Made by a program: the position numbers and the translations under genes | Notes under the pieces: generated by a model | What the model saw: only the letters and a program-made list of their open reading frames with translations | Told to the model about the DNA's origin: nothing | The model's database searches: none | Source of the DNA: an uncultured Trueperaceae bacterium | GTDB taxonomy: Bacteria; Deinococcota; Deinococci; Deinococcales; Trueperaceae | Assembly: GCA_937907415.1 (NCBI GenBank) | Contig: CALCHY010000035.1 | Coordinates: 1 to 60,131, forward strand | Length of the DNA: 60,131 nucleotides | Direction: 5' to 3' | Part shown: piece by piece, positions 16,706 through 25,841 of the stretch | Layout of the letters: each line of letters begins with the position of its first letter | Numbering within the stretch: position 1 is the stretch's first letter

Positions 16706-17854
16706 GTGAAGGTTCCAAAAGGGTTCGAAGTGGCTGGCATCACGGTTGGCGTCAAGCGCTCTGGGCGGCCAGACCTCGGCATCATCTACTCGGCCGCGCC
16801 GCTCGTGTGGGCGTATAGCGCCACCACCAACGCGGTCGTCGCCCCGTGCGTGGTGCGCGACAGGTCCCTCGCCGCCAGCGGTAAGCCCGTTAGGGCGCTG
16901 GTGATCAACAGCGGCAACGCCAACTGCGCGAACGGCGAGCGCGGAGAGATCGACGACCTCAGGCTCGCGAGCGCTGCAGCGGAGGCGCTGGGGTTGAGTG
17001 GCGCGGACGAAGTGCTGAGCGCCAGCACCGGTGTGATCGGACACGCCATGCCGATAGACAAGCTCGTGACTGGCCTTCCCCAAGCTGCCGCGGCGCGCGG
17101 CGACGACAGCGAGGGCCTCGCCCGCGCCATCCTCACCACCGACTTGGTCGCCAAGGAGGCCGTGCGGGACCTGGCTGGCGGTGCGCGCGTGCTTGGCGTC
17201 GCCAAGGGCTCTGGCATGATCCACCCGAACATGGCGACCTTGCTGACGTTCGTGATGACGGACGCCAAGGTCGACCAGGACGCGCTCAGGGCCATGTGGA
17301 GCAGAGTGGTCGACCGCTCGTTCAACCAAGTGACGGTCGACGGCGACACGAGCACGAACGACATGGCCATCGTGTTCTCGTCTGGGCTGGTGGCGGCTGA
17401 CCTCAAGGAGTTGGAGGCTGCGCTGCTCGAGGTTGCCTCCTCGCTAGCCAAGCAAGTGGCGCGCGACGGCGAGGGCGCCACCAAACTCATCACGGTGCGC
17501 ATGACTGGCGCCAAGGATGAAGTCGAGGCGCGGCGCGCGGCGCGCACGGTTGCCGGCAGCAACCTGGTCAAGGCTGCAGTGCACGGCTCGGACCCGAACT
17601 GGGGCCGCATCTTGGCCGCCGTCGGCCGCGCCAACGTCGCCCTCAACGAAGCGCACGTGCGCGTGCTCGCCCAGGGTTTCGAGCTCTACTACGGCGAGCC
17701 GCAGCCGTTCGACGCGAAAGTGGTCTCCGACGCCCTGCGCTCAGATGACGTGCTGCTCGAGGCCGACCTCGGCGTTGGCAGCGCCCAGGGCGAGGCTTGG
17801 GGTTGCGACCTCTCGGAGGGTTACGTCAGGATCAACGCCGACTACACGACCTGA
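16706..17854 (+). CDS. argJ: glutamate N-acetyltransferase ArgJ
   Basis: 382 residues. It transfers the acetyl group from N-acetylornithine to glutamate, so the pathway here is probably the cyclic one. The proenzyme self-cleaves before the nucleophilic Thr in GSGMIHPNMATLLTF (Thr178). The Lys-Gly of AKGSG and the C-terminal NADYTT end are also typical. The start is GTG with AGGAGGA 7 bases upstream. It is the last gene of the operon and is followed by a strong terminator. Bifunctionality (acetyl-CoA use) cannot be judged from motifs. Confidence 0.96.
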   Translation: MKVPKGFEVAGITVGVKRSGRPDLGIIYSAAPLVWAYSATTNAVVAPCVVRDRSLAASGKPVRALVINSGNANCANGERGEIDDLRLASAAAEALGLSGADEVLSASTGVIGHAMPIDKLVTGLPQAAAARGDDSEGLARAILTTDLVAKEAVRDLAGGARVLGVAKGSGMIHPNMATLLTFVMTDAKVDQDALRAMWSRVVDRSFNQVTVDGDTSTNDMAIVFSSGLVAADLKELEAALLEVASSLAKQVARDGEGATKLITVRMTGAKDEVEARRAARTVAGSNLVKAAVHGSDPNWGRILAAVGRANVALNEAHVRVLAQGFELYYGEPQPFDAKVVSDALRSDDVLLEADLGVGSAQGEAWGCDLSEGYVRINADYTT

Positions 17855-17873
17855 ACCGCTGCTACTAGCTGGA

Positions 17874-17909
17874 GTTGCGGCCCCCGCGAAGGTTCGCGGG
17901 GGCCGCAAC
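17874..17909. terminator. 17-bp hairpin terminator between argJ and lpdA
   Basis: Perfect inverted repeat from GTTGCGGCCCCCGCGAA (17874-17890) to its complement at 17893-17909 with a 2-base nominal loop. It lies between convergent genes, 20 bases after the argJ stop, and can serve both directions. A T-run is poor on both sides. Confidence 0.8.
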
Positions 17910-17950
17910 GTCTGTTCGGCTAGGTGCGGAACTGCTGAGCGCGCCGCCGC

Positions 17951-19345
17951 CTAACGCCGCCGGTTGGCGATGTGGATGGCCTTGCCGTGCGCGTGCTCCG
18001 CGGCCTCCATGACTCCCTCCGAGATTGTGGGGTGCGGGTGCTGCGTGAGGGCGATGTCCTCGAGCGTCGCGCCCATCTCGATGGCGAGGGCGGCCTCCGA
18101 GACGATGTCGCCCGCGTTCGGGCCGACCATGTGGAAGCCGAGGAGCATGTCCGTCGCGGCGTCGCCGATGAGCTTGATCAGGCCGCTGTTGACGCCGAGG
18201 GTGGAGGCGCGCCCGGAGGCAGCCAGGGGGAAGCGCCCGATGCGGACCTCGAAGCCCGCCTTGGTCGCCTCTTCCTCCGTCATGCCGACGCTAGCTAGCT
18301 CCGGGGACGTGTAGATGACGCTCGGCACGACCGTGTCGTAGGCCGTCGGCTGACCGGCCGCGTGCTCGGCGGCGACGACGCCTTCCTTCATGGCCTTGTG
18401 GGCGAGCAGCGGCGCGCGCGCCACGTCGCCGATGGCGTAAACGTGCGCTGCGCTCGTCTGCATGTGGTCGTTGACGACCGTAACGAAGCCGCGCTCGTCG
18501 ACCTTGACGCCGGCGTTCTCCAGCCCGAGGTTGGCGCCGTTAGGGCGGCGCCCGACGGCCACCAGCACGCGGTCGGCCAAGATGACCTCTTCCTTGCCGT
18601 CCTCTCCTTGCACCGTGACCTCGGTGCCCTTCTTCGTTTCCTTCTGCCCTAGGACCTTGGTAGAGGTGAGGATGCGGATGCCGCGCTTCTCGAGCGCCTT
18701 GCGTAGTTCCTTGCTCGCGTCTATGTCTGCCGCGCCTGCGATGTTGGGGAGCATCTCGACCACCGTCACCTCGCTGCCAAGCGAGGAGTAGACGTCCGCG
18801 AACTCCAGCCCGATGGCGCCCGCCCCGATCACGACCATGCGCGCAGGCACGGTCTTGCCGATGTTGAGGGCGCCTGTCGAGTCGACGATGCGCTCGCCGT
18901 CAAGCTCGAAGCCGGGTATGGCGGCTGGCCGCGAACCGGTCGCCACGATGAACTTCGGCGCGGAGTACGGCTTACCCGCCACCTCTACGGTGTTCGGCCC
19001 CGTGAAGCGCGCCTCGCCTTCGAGGAGCGTGACCTTGTTGCCCTTGAACAGCATGCCAACGCCAGAGGTTTGCTTCTTGACGACGTCGAGCTTCCACTTG
19101 TCTACCGCCTGCAGGTCGACTTTCGGCGTGCCGAAGTCGATGCCGAACGCTGCCGCGTCCTTGGCGTTGCGCAACTCGGAACCAACGTGCAGCAGCGCCT
19201 TGGTGGGAATGCAGCCGATGTTGAGGCACACGCCGCCGACGGCGCCCTTCTCGACGCATGCGACCTTCAGGCCCAACTGCGAGGCCCGGATGGCGGCGTG
19301 GTAGCCGCCTGGCCCGGAACCGATGACGATGAGGTCGAAGTCCAT
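17951..19345 (-). CDS. lpdA: dihydrolipoyl dehydrogenase
   Basis: 464 residues. It is the FAD enzyme (E3) that reoxidises lipoamide in 2-oxoacid dehydrogenases and glycine cleavage. It shows the FAD loop VIGSGPGGYHAA, the redox disulfide GGVCLNIGCIPTK (Cys40/Cys45), the NAD loop VIGAGAIGLEFA and the C-terminal catalytic HPHPTISE. The start at 19345 is chosen because GGAGGAA lies 6 bases upstream and DFDLIVIGSG then begins the protein. It is not next to E1/E2 genes. A -10 box TAGACT lies at the complement of 19427-19432. Confidence 0.97.
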   Translation of the reverse strand: MDFDLIVIGSGPGGYHAAIRASQLGLKVACVEKGAVGGVCLNIGCIPTKALLHVGSELRNAKDAAAFGIDFGTPKVDLQAVDKWKLDVVKKQTSGVGMLFKGNKVTLLEGEARFTGPNTVEVAGKPYSAPKFIVATGSRPAAIPGFELDGERIVDSTGALNIGKTVPARMVVIGAGAIGLEFADVYSSLGSEVTVVEMLPNIAGAADIDASKELRKALEKRGIRILTSTKVLGQKETKKGTEVTVQGEDGKEEVILADRVLVAVGRRPNGANLGLENAGVKVDERGFVTVVNDHMQTSAAHVYAIGDVARAPLLAHKAMKEGVVAAEHAAGQPTAYDTVVPSVIYTSPELASVGMTEEEATKAGFEVRIGRFPLAASGRASTLGVNSGLIKLIGDAATDMLLGFHMVGPNAGDIVSEAALAIEMGATLEDIALTQHPHPTISEGVMEAAEHAHGKAIHIANRRR

Positions 19346-19426
19346 TGCTTCCTCCAGGGTGGCGCCCAAGCGAGCTGGCGCCGCGCGTTATGGCGTTGAA
19401 CGGCCGGCGAACCGGCGTACTGCACC

Positions 19427-19432
19427 AGTCTA
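19427..19432 (-). promoter_or_regulatory. -10 box TAGACT of lpdA
   Basis: On the minus strand, about 82 bases before the lpdA start. No clear -35. Confidence 0.35.
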
Positions 19433-19509
19433 CCGCTCGCGCTTGGGGGCGCCGAAAGGCGACGTACACCCCCCGCGAGCGGGCCGCCTCTTCTGGAGGA
19501 GTAGAGGAC

Positions 19510-20922
19510 CTACTCGCCCACCACCTCGAACGCCAGGTGGAACGCAGGCAGCTCCTCGCCAGGGTGATCGATGGCGTTGAGCATGGGCAGTTGGAAGTGG
19601 TCGTTGGAGGTCGTGGTGGTGGGCACGTCACTCGTCCCTTGGTAGATGGACGGGTAGAGATCCAGGTAGTGCCAGCCCGGCTCGAGTGGCGCCGTGAAGT
19701 TGATGACGATGGTGCCGTTGGTGTTGAAGCCACAGGCGTAACCGAAGTAGCTGTTGTCGATGACGACCGTGTAGATGTTGCCTGTATCGCTCCAGCCCGT
19801 GCCTTTGAGCGTGAGCTGGAAGGTTGCGCCCGGAGCGACCTGGGACGGGGTCAGCGCTTCGACGTTTGGCGTGATGGTGTAGTCGACGGTGGCGCTCGTT
19901 CCGCCGGCCACGGCGGTGATGGTGCGAGCACCCGCGAGGTCGTCTGGCGTCGGCCACGTCACGTCGAAGCCGCCGGCCGCGTCGGTCTTAACGCTGCCCC
20001 ACGGCACGTCGACCGTCTGCCAGCCGCCGCCGCTGATGCGGTTGCCGCGCACGGAGCTGTAACTTAGCTCGACAGTCGTTTCAGGCGGGTAGTTGACGCC
20101 CGTCAGGCGTATCGGGCTGCCGACTATGCCGGATGCGAAGTCGACGGCGAGCGCTGGGCCGGAGCCGGGCGCTTGCTGACCCTTGACGCGTGGCAAGGTC
20201 TGGTCCGCAGCGTCCGGTGGCGTTACCGCTTGCCCAGGCGTGATGGTGAAGGTGGCGTGCTCGTGATAGGCCATCGCCGGCTGGTAGTTCGGCGACTGTT
20301 CGATGTTGAGGTACGGCCGCCGCGGTCCAGTCAGGAGTTGGAGCAGGTGCGGGCCCTCGTTGCCGGTCGCCGGGATGGTGAAAGTCGCGCTGCCCTGCGT
20401 AGTGATGCCCGTAACCCAACCGGTCTGCGCGTTGTCGTACATGAGGTGCCAGCCGGATTGGTAGAAGTTGAAGCCTAGGCCCGTGACCGTGACGGTGATC
20501 GGGGTGCCCAACGGCCCCGAGGTCGGTGAGAGGGTCAGTGCTGGCGTCAGCGTGAAGCCTTGCCTGGCAACCACCTCTTCACCTTGAACGAGTGTGGTGT
20601 TGTGAACGTAACCGAAGTCGGTCGGTACGGTGAATGTGAATGACGCCTTGCCGTCCTTGTCCGTCACGACGCTGAGCAGCACGGCTTGGGCCGCGTCCGC
20701 ATCTTGCCCATAGAAGTGCCCGTCCTCCACCAGCCAGCGCGCGTCAGCCGTGGCCCACACGAAGTCGAGGGTGGCGTTGGCCGGTAGGCCGCTCGCGGTC
20801 GCCGCCACGGCGGTGCCAACGGGGCCGCTGTTCGGGGAGAAAGTCAAGACCCCCTCTGCAACGCCGAAGGCCAACGTGGCGACGAGCCACAGAGAAGACG
20901 CGAGAATCAGGGATCGCTTCAT
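19510..20922 (-). CDS. exported Ig/TIG-like multidomain protein, function unknown
   Basis: 470 residues. The signal peptide (1-20) is followed by at least three IPT/TIG-like beta domains, each opening with a SPxSGPxGT or TPSQVAPGATF motif (about 30, 132, 255 and 355). Such domains are structural or ligand-binding modules of surface proteins. No enzyme motif is visible. Several HEH/HLLQL segments and aromatic clusters (around 170-235) could mark a binding face. GGGGGGAA precedes the ATG. It lies 134 bases after another exported protein, with a terminator between them and its own promoter, so the pair is probably related in function but separately expressed. Confidence 0.8.
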   Translation of the reverse strand: MKRSLILASSLWLVATLAFGVAEGVLTFSPNSGPVGTAVAATASGLPANATLDFVWATADARWLVEDGHFYGQDADAAQAVLLSVVTDKDGKASFTFTVPTDFGYVHNTTLVQGEEVVARQGFTLTPALTLSPTSGPLGTPITVTVTGLGFNFYQSGWHLMYDNAQTGWVTGITTQGSATFTIPATGNEGPHLLQLLTGPRRPYLNIEQSPNYQPAMAYHEHATFTITPGQAVTPPDAADQTLPRVKGQQAPGSGPALAVDFASGIVGSPIRLTGVNYPPETTVELSYSSVRGNRISGGGWQTVDVPWGSVKTDAAGGFDVTWPTPDDLAGARTITAVAGGTSATVDYTITPNVEALTPSQVAPGATFQLTLKGTGWSDTGNIYTVVIDNSYFGYACGFNTNGTIVINFTAPLEPGWHYLDLYPSIYQGTSDVPTTTTSNDHFQLPMLNAIDHPGEELPAFHLAFEVVGE

Positions 20923-20939
20923 CGGTGTTCCCCCCTCAA

Positions 20940-20968
20940 AGGGTAGACGTGAAGATTAGCCAGGTGAA
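20940..20968 (-). promoter_or_regulatory. promoter of the TIG-like gene
   Basis: Minus strand: TTCACC (complement of 20963-20968), 17-base spacer, TACCCT (complement of 20940-20945). It gives a short leader carrying the GGGGGGAA ribosome-binding site. The -35 overlaps the upstream terminator arm. Confidence 0.55.
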
Positions 20969-21003
20969 AGCGGCAGCTCGAGTCTCGCGCGGGCTGCCGC
21001 TTT
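20967..21003 (-). terminator. terminator after the 161-residue exported protein gene
   Basis: Arms AAAGCGGCAGC (20967-20977) and GCTGCCGCTTT (20993-21003), 11 bp perfect, loop 15. On the minus strand it ends in CTTT 52 bases past the stop codon. Confidence 0.75.
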
Positions 21004-21055
21004 GCGGTTAACGGCACGCTAGGAACGCTGCGCGCCGACGACTTCCGGGTTGCGT

Positions 21056-21541
21056 TTAGTCTTTGCTCGCGATGGTGAGCAGGCCTAGGCCGGCCTTCTG
21101 CCCGACGGGCTCGAAGGTCGCGCTGTTCCCCTTCGAGTCTTTCGCGGTAGCAGTCCACGTCAGCGTGCCGGCGGGTTCGTCATCCGGGATTATGAGGTGG
21201 TTAGTGAAGTAATAGTCGAGGTTCGCGCCGGGCGGGTGACCAGCGTAGTGGAGGTCTAGGTTCTGACCGTCGCTGATGCTGATGGCTATGGAGATCCCCA
21301 ACTCTTCGATCTGTGCGGCCGTCAGTTCGGCGCCGGTGGCGCTGTCGTAGACCTTGGCGCGCCACACCATGGACTCGCCAGGCAAGAACACGCTGTTAGG
21401 AACGCACACCGCGCCCTGTGGAGCCCCTTCTGCGCCACGGACGAGGTCGACGTTCAAGTAGTACAGCGGACCCGCGGCAGCAGCCGTGAACCCCACCGTC
21501 AGGAGAACGGCTGCGAAGATCGCATAGGACAGGCGTTTCAT
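21056..21541 (-). CDS. small exported protein of unknown function
   Basis: 161 residues with a signal peptide (1-23, ending TAAAAG). The mature part looks like a single beta-sandwich: YYLNVDLVRG, VFLPGESMVWRAKVYD, ISIAISISDGQNL and GTLTWTATAKDSKGN. The last segment resembles Ig-like or cohesin-type strands. One Cys (in GAVCVPNS) remains in the mature form. GTGAGGAGCC precedes the ATG, and TACACT (complement of 21588-21593) is the likely -10. It precedes the larger TIG-like gene. I do not recognise a named family. Confidence 0.75.
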   Translation of the reverse strand: MKRLSYAIFAAVLLTVGFTAAAAGPLYYLNVDLVRGAEGAPQGAVCVPNSVFLPGESMVWRAKVYDSATGAELTAAQIEELGISIAISISDGQNLDLHYAGHPPGANLDYYFTNHLIIPDDEPAGTLTWTATAKDSKGNSATFEPVGQKAGLGLLTIASKD

Positions 21542-21587
21542 ACTTCTGGCTCCTCACGCACTTCTTGCATCATTGGACTATCACGCG

Positions 21588-21593
21588 AGTGTA
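21588..21593 (-). promoter_or_regulatory. -10 box TACACT of the 161-residue gene
   Basis: Minus strand, 46 bases before the start. No clear -35. Confidence 0.35.
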
Positions 21594-21647
21594 GTGTCCG
21601 CCAGCTCGTCTCGTGGTGCACGCGTCACAGCGCCAAGACTTGCCGGC

Positions 21648-22886
21648 CTAGCTGAAGCGCGCTGGGTCGTAAGGCGCGAGGTTGAACGTTGACTCCTCGT
21701 CGTTCATCAGCTCGCCGACGGCGGCGGCGGTCGTGGGTCCAAGCGTTATTCCGAGCATGGCGTGACCCGACGCGATGTAGGCGTTGCTGCGCCTAGGCAG
21801 CCGCCCGATGACGGGGAGCCCGTCTGGGAGTATGGGGCGCATGCCGACCCACTCTTCCGAGCGCTCGCCTTGCTCCCAGTCCAGCATGTACCTGTGCGCG
21901 GAGTTCTTGAGGCCCCGCACGCGGCGCCCGTCGAGCCGCGTGTTGACGCCGGAGAGCTCCATGGTGCCGGCGATGCGCAGCGCGTTGTCGAACGGCGTCA
22001 CGGCTACCCTGGCCTCGTGCATGTACATGGGGCCGTTGACGGTGAGGCGCGGCTTATCGATGGTGATGCTGTAACCCTTACCGGCCTGCATCGGCACGTG
22101 GGCGCCCAACGCTCGCGACAGACGCGCTGCCTCCGCCCCGGTGGCGATGAGCACCTGGTCGGCGTCGATGTCGCCCGACGTGGTCTGCACCGCCTTGACG
22201 GTCTCGTTCTCTACCCGGAAGCCAGTAACGGAGCTGCCGCTGCGCAGCTCGACGTCATGAGCACGGAGCCAGACCACGGCCGCCCTGTTGAGCTCGTCTG
22301 GTTCCACGTGGCGCTCTTCAGGCATGAGCACCGAGCCCGCGACCACGGGCCGCAGCGAAGGTTCGCGCTGCAGCGTGGCGTCACGGTCGAACCTGATGGG
22401 CTCTCCAAGGCCGTAGCCGGCCAAGTCCTCGAACTCTGCGTAGAGCTCGTCTAGGTGCTTGTCGTCCAAGCTCACGAACAGGAGACCGTTCTTATGCAGC
22501 CCGAAATCGAGCCCTGCGGCCTGCAGCGCCTCGTAGTCGGACATGGTCCTTTGGTTCAGTTCCGCCAGCGCGTTGAAACCCGCACGGTACGCCTTGGCGT
22601 TGCAATGCCGCCAGAAGGAGAAGAGCCACCCGACCATGCTCGGGACGGCCGCCGGACTGATGAACAGCGGGCTGTCGGGCTTGAGCATCCACTTGATCGA
22701 TTCGGAAACGACGCCCGGTGCCGGCACTGGGCCGGAGAGGGATGGAGTTATCCAGCCAGCGTTGCCGTGCGACGCGGCCGCGCCGAACTCGCCGCGATCG
22801 ATGACGACGACTTCCCGCCCCCTGCGGCGCAACTCGTAGGCGCTAAGCAGCCCAATCGTCCCGCCGCCAATGATCACTGTCTTCAC
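21648..22886 (-). CDS. FAD-dependent D-amino-acid dehydrogenase-like oxidoreductase
   Basis: 412 residues of the DAO/DadA fold. It has the dinucleotide loop VIIGGGTIGLLSAYEL at the N-terminus, the DadA-type ASHGNAGWITPSLSGP segment contacting FAD, a second LIATGAEAARLS strand, and a C-terminal PVIGRLPR with ASGHAMLGITLGP. DadA-type enzymes oxidise D-amino acids (often D-alanine) and pass electrons to the respiratory chain. Substrate cannot be read from the sequence. The start at GTG 22886 has GAGAG 9 bases upstream. A TTG three codons earlier is possible. It is monocistronic as far as visible. Confidence 0.85.
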   Translation of the reverse strand: MKTVIIGGGTIGLLSAYELRRRGREVVVIDRGEFGAAASHGNAGWITPSLSGPVPAPGVVSESIKWMLKPDSPLFISPAAVPSMVGWLFSFWRHCNAKAYRAGFNALAELNQRTMSDYEALQAAGLDFGLHKNGLLFVSLDDKHLDELYAEFEDLAGYGLGEPIRFDRDATLQREPSLRPVVAGSVLMPEERHVEPDELNRAAVVWLRAHDVELRSGSSVTGFRVENETVKAVQTTSGDIDADQVLIATGAEAARLSRALGAHVPMQAGKGYSITIDKPRLTVNGPMYMHEARVAVTPFDNALRIAGTMELSGVNTRLDGRRVRGLKNSAHRYMLDWEQGERSEEWVGMRPILPDGLPVIGRLPRRSNAYIASGHAMLGITLGPTTAAAVGELMNDEESTFNLAPYDPARFS

Positions 22887-23076
22887 GGCTACCAACTCTC
22901 ATCGCGCTAGATTTCAGTTAGCGGTTGATCCTGCGCCGGTGGCTTGGTCCCTAAAGTCAGGTCGTGCGACGCCGGCTCGCAGGTCACCGGATGCTGCCAG
23001 AAGATTACCAGTACCCCACCGCCGCTTGGTGGGCCAGAGAGCGGTTCCGGGCCAACGCCATCCACCTGTCCGCCCG

Positions 23077-23105
23077 TTGACAGCGCACCGCCCAGCGCCT
23101 ACCAT
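23077..23105 (+). promoter_or_regulatory. consensus promoter TTGACA-17-TACCAT
   Basis: TTGACA (23077-23082) matches the -35 consensus in all six bases, and TACCAT (23100-23105) is 17 bases on. The predicted transcription start, 6-7 bases later, coincides with the ATG at 23112. It is the best-formed promoter in the window. Confidence 0.75.
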
Positions 23106-23111
23106 TCCCGC

Positions 23112-23183
23112 ATGAACGAGGCGCCAGCGCGCAAGGCAGCAACCGAGCGACTAGCCACGCGGCCCGACGCGCCGCCGAGGTGA
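23112..23183 (+). CDS. leaderless 23-residue micro-ORF upstream of leuS
   Basis: ATG at the predicted transcription start, 23 codons, TGA at 23181-23183, then a factor-independent terminator 22 bases later. The predicted peptide begins MNEAPARKAATE and is rich in Ala, Arg and Pro. It contains one Leu, coded by CTA at 23151, and several infrequent Arg codons (CGA, CGG, AGG). It could be a small protein gene, or the coding part of an attenuator leader for leuS, or incidental to a roughly 127-base small RNA. I recognise no homologue. The support is the exact spacing of promoter, start, stop and terminator. Confidence 0.5.
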   Translation: MNEAPARKAATERLATRPDAPPR

Positions 23184-23204
23184 ACTGACACGACCTCACG
23201 CGCG

Positions 23205-23238
23205 TCGACCCCGGCCCGGCTGCCGGGGTCGAGTTTTT
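23205..23238 (+). terminator. intrinsic terminator upstream of leuS
   Basis: TCGACCCCGGC (23205-23215), 6-base loop, GCCGGGGTCGA (23222-23232), then GTTTTT. It is a textbook plus-strand terminator with no plus-strand gene before it other than the micro-ORF. An upstream compound hairpin (CGACGCG 23165-23171 with CGCGTCG 23201-23207, enclosing GAGGT/ACCTC) shares three bases with the terminator stem. Confidence 0.88.
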
Positions 23239-23298
23239 GGCGAACCCAGACTCTACTTCTAGCGGACGGCCTGCGGCCGCGCGGCGCGAACCCCGCCC

Positions 23299-23304
23299 TA
23301 TACT
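23299..23304 (+). promoter_or_regulatory. -10 box TATACT of leuS
   Basis: TATACT ends 9 bases before the leuS ATG. The start of transcription would fall 2-3 bases before the codon, so the GGAGAA ahead of the ATG would be largely outside that transcript. leuS can therefore be expressed independently of the upstream terminator. Confidence 0.55.
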
Positions 23305-23313
23305 GGAGAAATC

Positions 23314-25839
23314 ATGACCGAGACAATTGGCAGCGCCAACCCCACGGGGCACGCCGAGCGCTACTCGCCTGAGACCGTCGAGAAGAAGTGGCAGCAACGC
23401 TGGCGCGAAGAAGGCCTCTACGAGGTCGACCTGCACGACGACATCCGACCGAAGTACTACTTCCTCACCATGTACCCGTACCCGTCGGGCGACCTGCACA
23501 TAGGTCACTGGTACGCCGAGGCGCCAGCCGACGCCGCAGCGCGCTACAAGCGCATGCGCGGCTTCAACGTCCTCTTCCCCATGGGCTACGACGCCTTCGG
23601 CCTTCCGGCAGAGAACGCCGCCGTCAAGGCCGCGCGCGCAGGCGACACCTCCGTGCACCCGGCACGCCTCACGTACGAGCGCATCGACCGCATGACGCAG
23701 CAGTTCGAGCAGATGGGCGCGATGTTCGACTGGTCGAAGCGCATCGTCACCTGCGACCCTGAGTACTACAAGTGGAACCAGTGGTTCTTCGTGAAGATGC
23801 TCGAGAAGGGCTTGGCCTACCGCAAGGAGTCGTTCGTCAACTGGGACCCCGTCGATCAGACGGTGCTCGCCAACGAACAAGTGATCGACGGTCGTGGTGA
23901 CCGCTCCGGCGCCCTCATCGAGCGGCGCCTCATGCCACAGTGGCACTACCGCATCACCGATTACGCCGACGAGCTCCTCGACTTCTCCGGCCTCGACTGG
24001 CCAGAGCGCGTCGTGGCCATGCAGACGAACTGGATCGGGCGCTCCGAGGGCGCGGAGGTCACCTTCAAGACGGAAGGTGATGACGAGATCGTCGTCTTCA
24101 CCACCCGGCCAGACACGCTGTGGGGCGCCACCTTCATGGTCCTCGCGCCAGAGCACCCGTTGGTCGAGAAGCTCACGACGCCAGAGCGCCTCGCCGCCGT
24201 GCGCGCGTACGTCGAGCGGGCGAGCCACAAGACCGACCTCGACCGCATGGCTGACACCAAGGAGAAGACTGGCGAGTTCGTCGGCGCCCACGCCATCAAC
24301 CCCGTCAGCGGTGCGCGCATCCCCATCTGGATCGCAGACTACGTGCTCATGGGCTACGGCACGGGCGCCATCATGGCCGTGCCGTACGGCGATCAGCGCG
24401 ACTTCGAGTTCGCGCGCGCGTTCGGCCTCGAGATAGTGCCCATCGTCAAGCCGGCCGGGCACGACGGCGAGCTGCGCGCGGCTGAGCTTCAGGAGGCGTG
24501 GGCCGGCCCAGGAACCATGATCAACTCCGGGCCGCTCGACGGCCTCTCGCACAACGGCGAGAAGGGCAGGGCCAGTCCGGCCATCGCCGCGGCCATCGAG
24601 TACTTGGAGGGCAAGGGCATCGGCAGGGCCCAGACGACCTACCGCTTGCGCGACTGGCTCATAAGCCGCCAGCGCTACTGGGGCACGCCCATCCCCGTCG
24701 TGTACTGCGACTCGTGCGGCATCGTCGCAGAGAAGCTCGAGAACCTGCCAGTGATCTTGCCACAGGACGTGGCGTTCATGCCGACGGGTGAATCACCGCT
24801 CAAGACACACGCCGAGTTCCTCGAGACGACCTGCCCGAACTGCGGCGGCGCGGCGCGGCGCGAGACCGACACCATGGACACCTTTCAAGACTCGTCCTGG
24901 TACTGGTTCCGTTACCTCAGCCCCCACGACGCCACCCGCCCGTTCGACCCCGAGCTGGCCGCCAAGTGGACGCCGGTCGACACCTACACGGGCGGCATCG
25001 AGCACGCCATCTTGCACCTCCTCTACTCGCGCTTCTTCACCAAGGTGCTGCGCGACCTCGGCTTCACGACCGCGAACGAGCCGTTCAAGCGGCTCCGCAA
25101 CCAGGGCATGATCTTGGGTTCGGATAACGAGAAGATGTCCAAGTCGCGCGGCAACGTCGTCAACCCGGACGACTTGGTGGCGCAGTACGGGGCTGACACC
25201 GTTCGCGCCTACCTCATGTTCCTTGGCCCGTGGGACCAGGGGGCGCCGTGGAGTTACAGCGGCATCGACGGCCTGGCGCGCTTCTTCGCCCGCGTCTGGA
25301 ACCTCGCGCTCGACGACGCCGGCGCTACCAAGGGTGGTGAGTACACGGAGGCCGAGTTGCGGCGCGCCGTCAACCACGCCATCAAGGAAGTCACGGAGGA
25401 CATGGAGGCGTTCCGCTTCAACACCGCCATCGCCGAGTTGATGACGCTGCAGAACGCCATGCAGAAGGCCCGCGCCGCCGGGCTCGCGGCCAGCGGCACC
25501 TGGCGCGAAGGCGTCGAGGCGCTGCTGCTCCTGCTGGCGCCCATCGCCCCGCACATAACGGAGGAGTTGTGGCGCCGCCTTGGGCACAAGGAGTCCGTGC
25601 ACCTGCAGACCTGGCCGACCTTCGATCCAGCCGCGCTGGTGGCGGACACCCTCACGCTCGCCGTGCAGGTCAACGGCAAGCTCAGGGGCCAGGTTGAGGT
25701 AAGCGCCAGCGCCGACGACGCCAGCATCCTCGCCGCGGCGAAGGCGGAGCCGAACGTCGCGCGTTACGTGGGAGAGTCGCAGATCGTGCGCGAGATAGTC
25801 GTGCGCGGCAAGCTCGTCAACCTCGTGATAAAGGGCTGA
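23314..25839 (+). CDS. leuS: leucyl-tRNA synthetase
   Basis: 841 residues, the usual bacterial length. It charges tRNA-Leu. The class I signatures are LHIGHW (HIGH at 62-65) and KMSKS (607-611). Between them is the CP1 editing domain with [14 protein letters not shown] and the zinc-type loop CDSCG/CPNCGG (about 468 and 508). The C-terminal part has the anticodon-binding helices and the [11 protein letters not shown] domain. GGAGAA precedes the ATG. It converges with mreC, whose stop lies 2 bases beyond. Confidence 0.98.
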   Translation: MTETIGSANPTGHAERYSPETVEKKWQQRWREEGLYEVDLHDDIRPKYYFLTMYPYPSGDLHIGHWYAEAPADAAARYKRMRGFNVLFPMGYDAFGLPAENAAVKAARAGDTSVHPARLTYERIDRMTQQFEQMGAMFDWSKRIVTCDPEYYKWNQWFFVKMLEKGLAYRKESFVNWDPVDQTVLANEQVIDGRGDRSGALIERRLMPQWHYRITDYADELLDFSGLDWPERVVAMQTNWIGRSEGAEVTFKTEGDDEIVVFTTRPDTLWGATFMVLAPEHPLVEKLTTPERLAAVRAYVERASHKTDLDRMADTKEKTGEFVGAHAINPVSGARIPIWIADYVLMGYGTGAIMAVPYGDQRDFEFARAFGLEIVPIVKPAGHDGELRAAELQEAWAGPGTMINSGPLDGLSHNGEKGRASPAIAAAIEYLEGKGIGRAQTTYRLRDWLISRQRYWGTPIPVVYCDSCGIVAEKLENLPVILPQDVAFMPTGESPLKTHAEFLETTCPNCGGAARRETDTMDTFQDSSWYWFRYLSPHDATRPFDPELAAKWTPVDTYTGGIEHAILHLLYSRFFTKVLRDLGFTTANEPFKRLRNQGMILGSDNEKMSKSRGNVVNPDDLVAQYGADTVRAYLMFLGPWDQGAPWSYSGIDGLARFFARVWNLALDDAGATKGGEYTEAELRRAVNHAIKEVTEDMEAFRFNTAIAELMTLQNAMQKARAAGLAASGTWREGVEALLLLLAPIAPHITEELWRRLGHKESVHLQTWPTFDPAALVADTLTLAVQVNGKLRGQVEVSASADDASILAAAKAEPNVARYVGESQIVREIVVRGKLVNLVIKG

Positions 25840-25841
25840 GG

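Larger units (their letters stand above)
22887..23313. other. 426-base region upstream of leuS
   Basis: Its right half holds a compact plus-strand unit described separately: consensus promoter (23077-23105), 23-codon frame (23112-23183), terminator (23205-23238), leuS -10 box (23299-23304). The left half (22887-23076) contains a hairpin CCCACC/GGTGGG near 23017-23035 and no gene I can support. Confidence 0.6.

Noticed and set aside
22914..23110. SRP (4.5S) RNA gene
   Set aside because: Some short words look similar (GGTCAGG-like, GCAGC), but the GGAA tetraloop with its conserved symmetric loop is absent.
22914..23238. T-box riboswitch ahead of leuS
   Set aside because: A terminator is present, but I find no T-box core (AGGGTGGNACCGCG-like) nor an antiterminator bulge with TGGN. 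The leuS -10 box also lies after the terminator.
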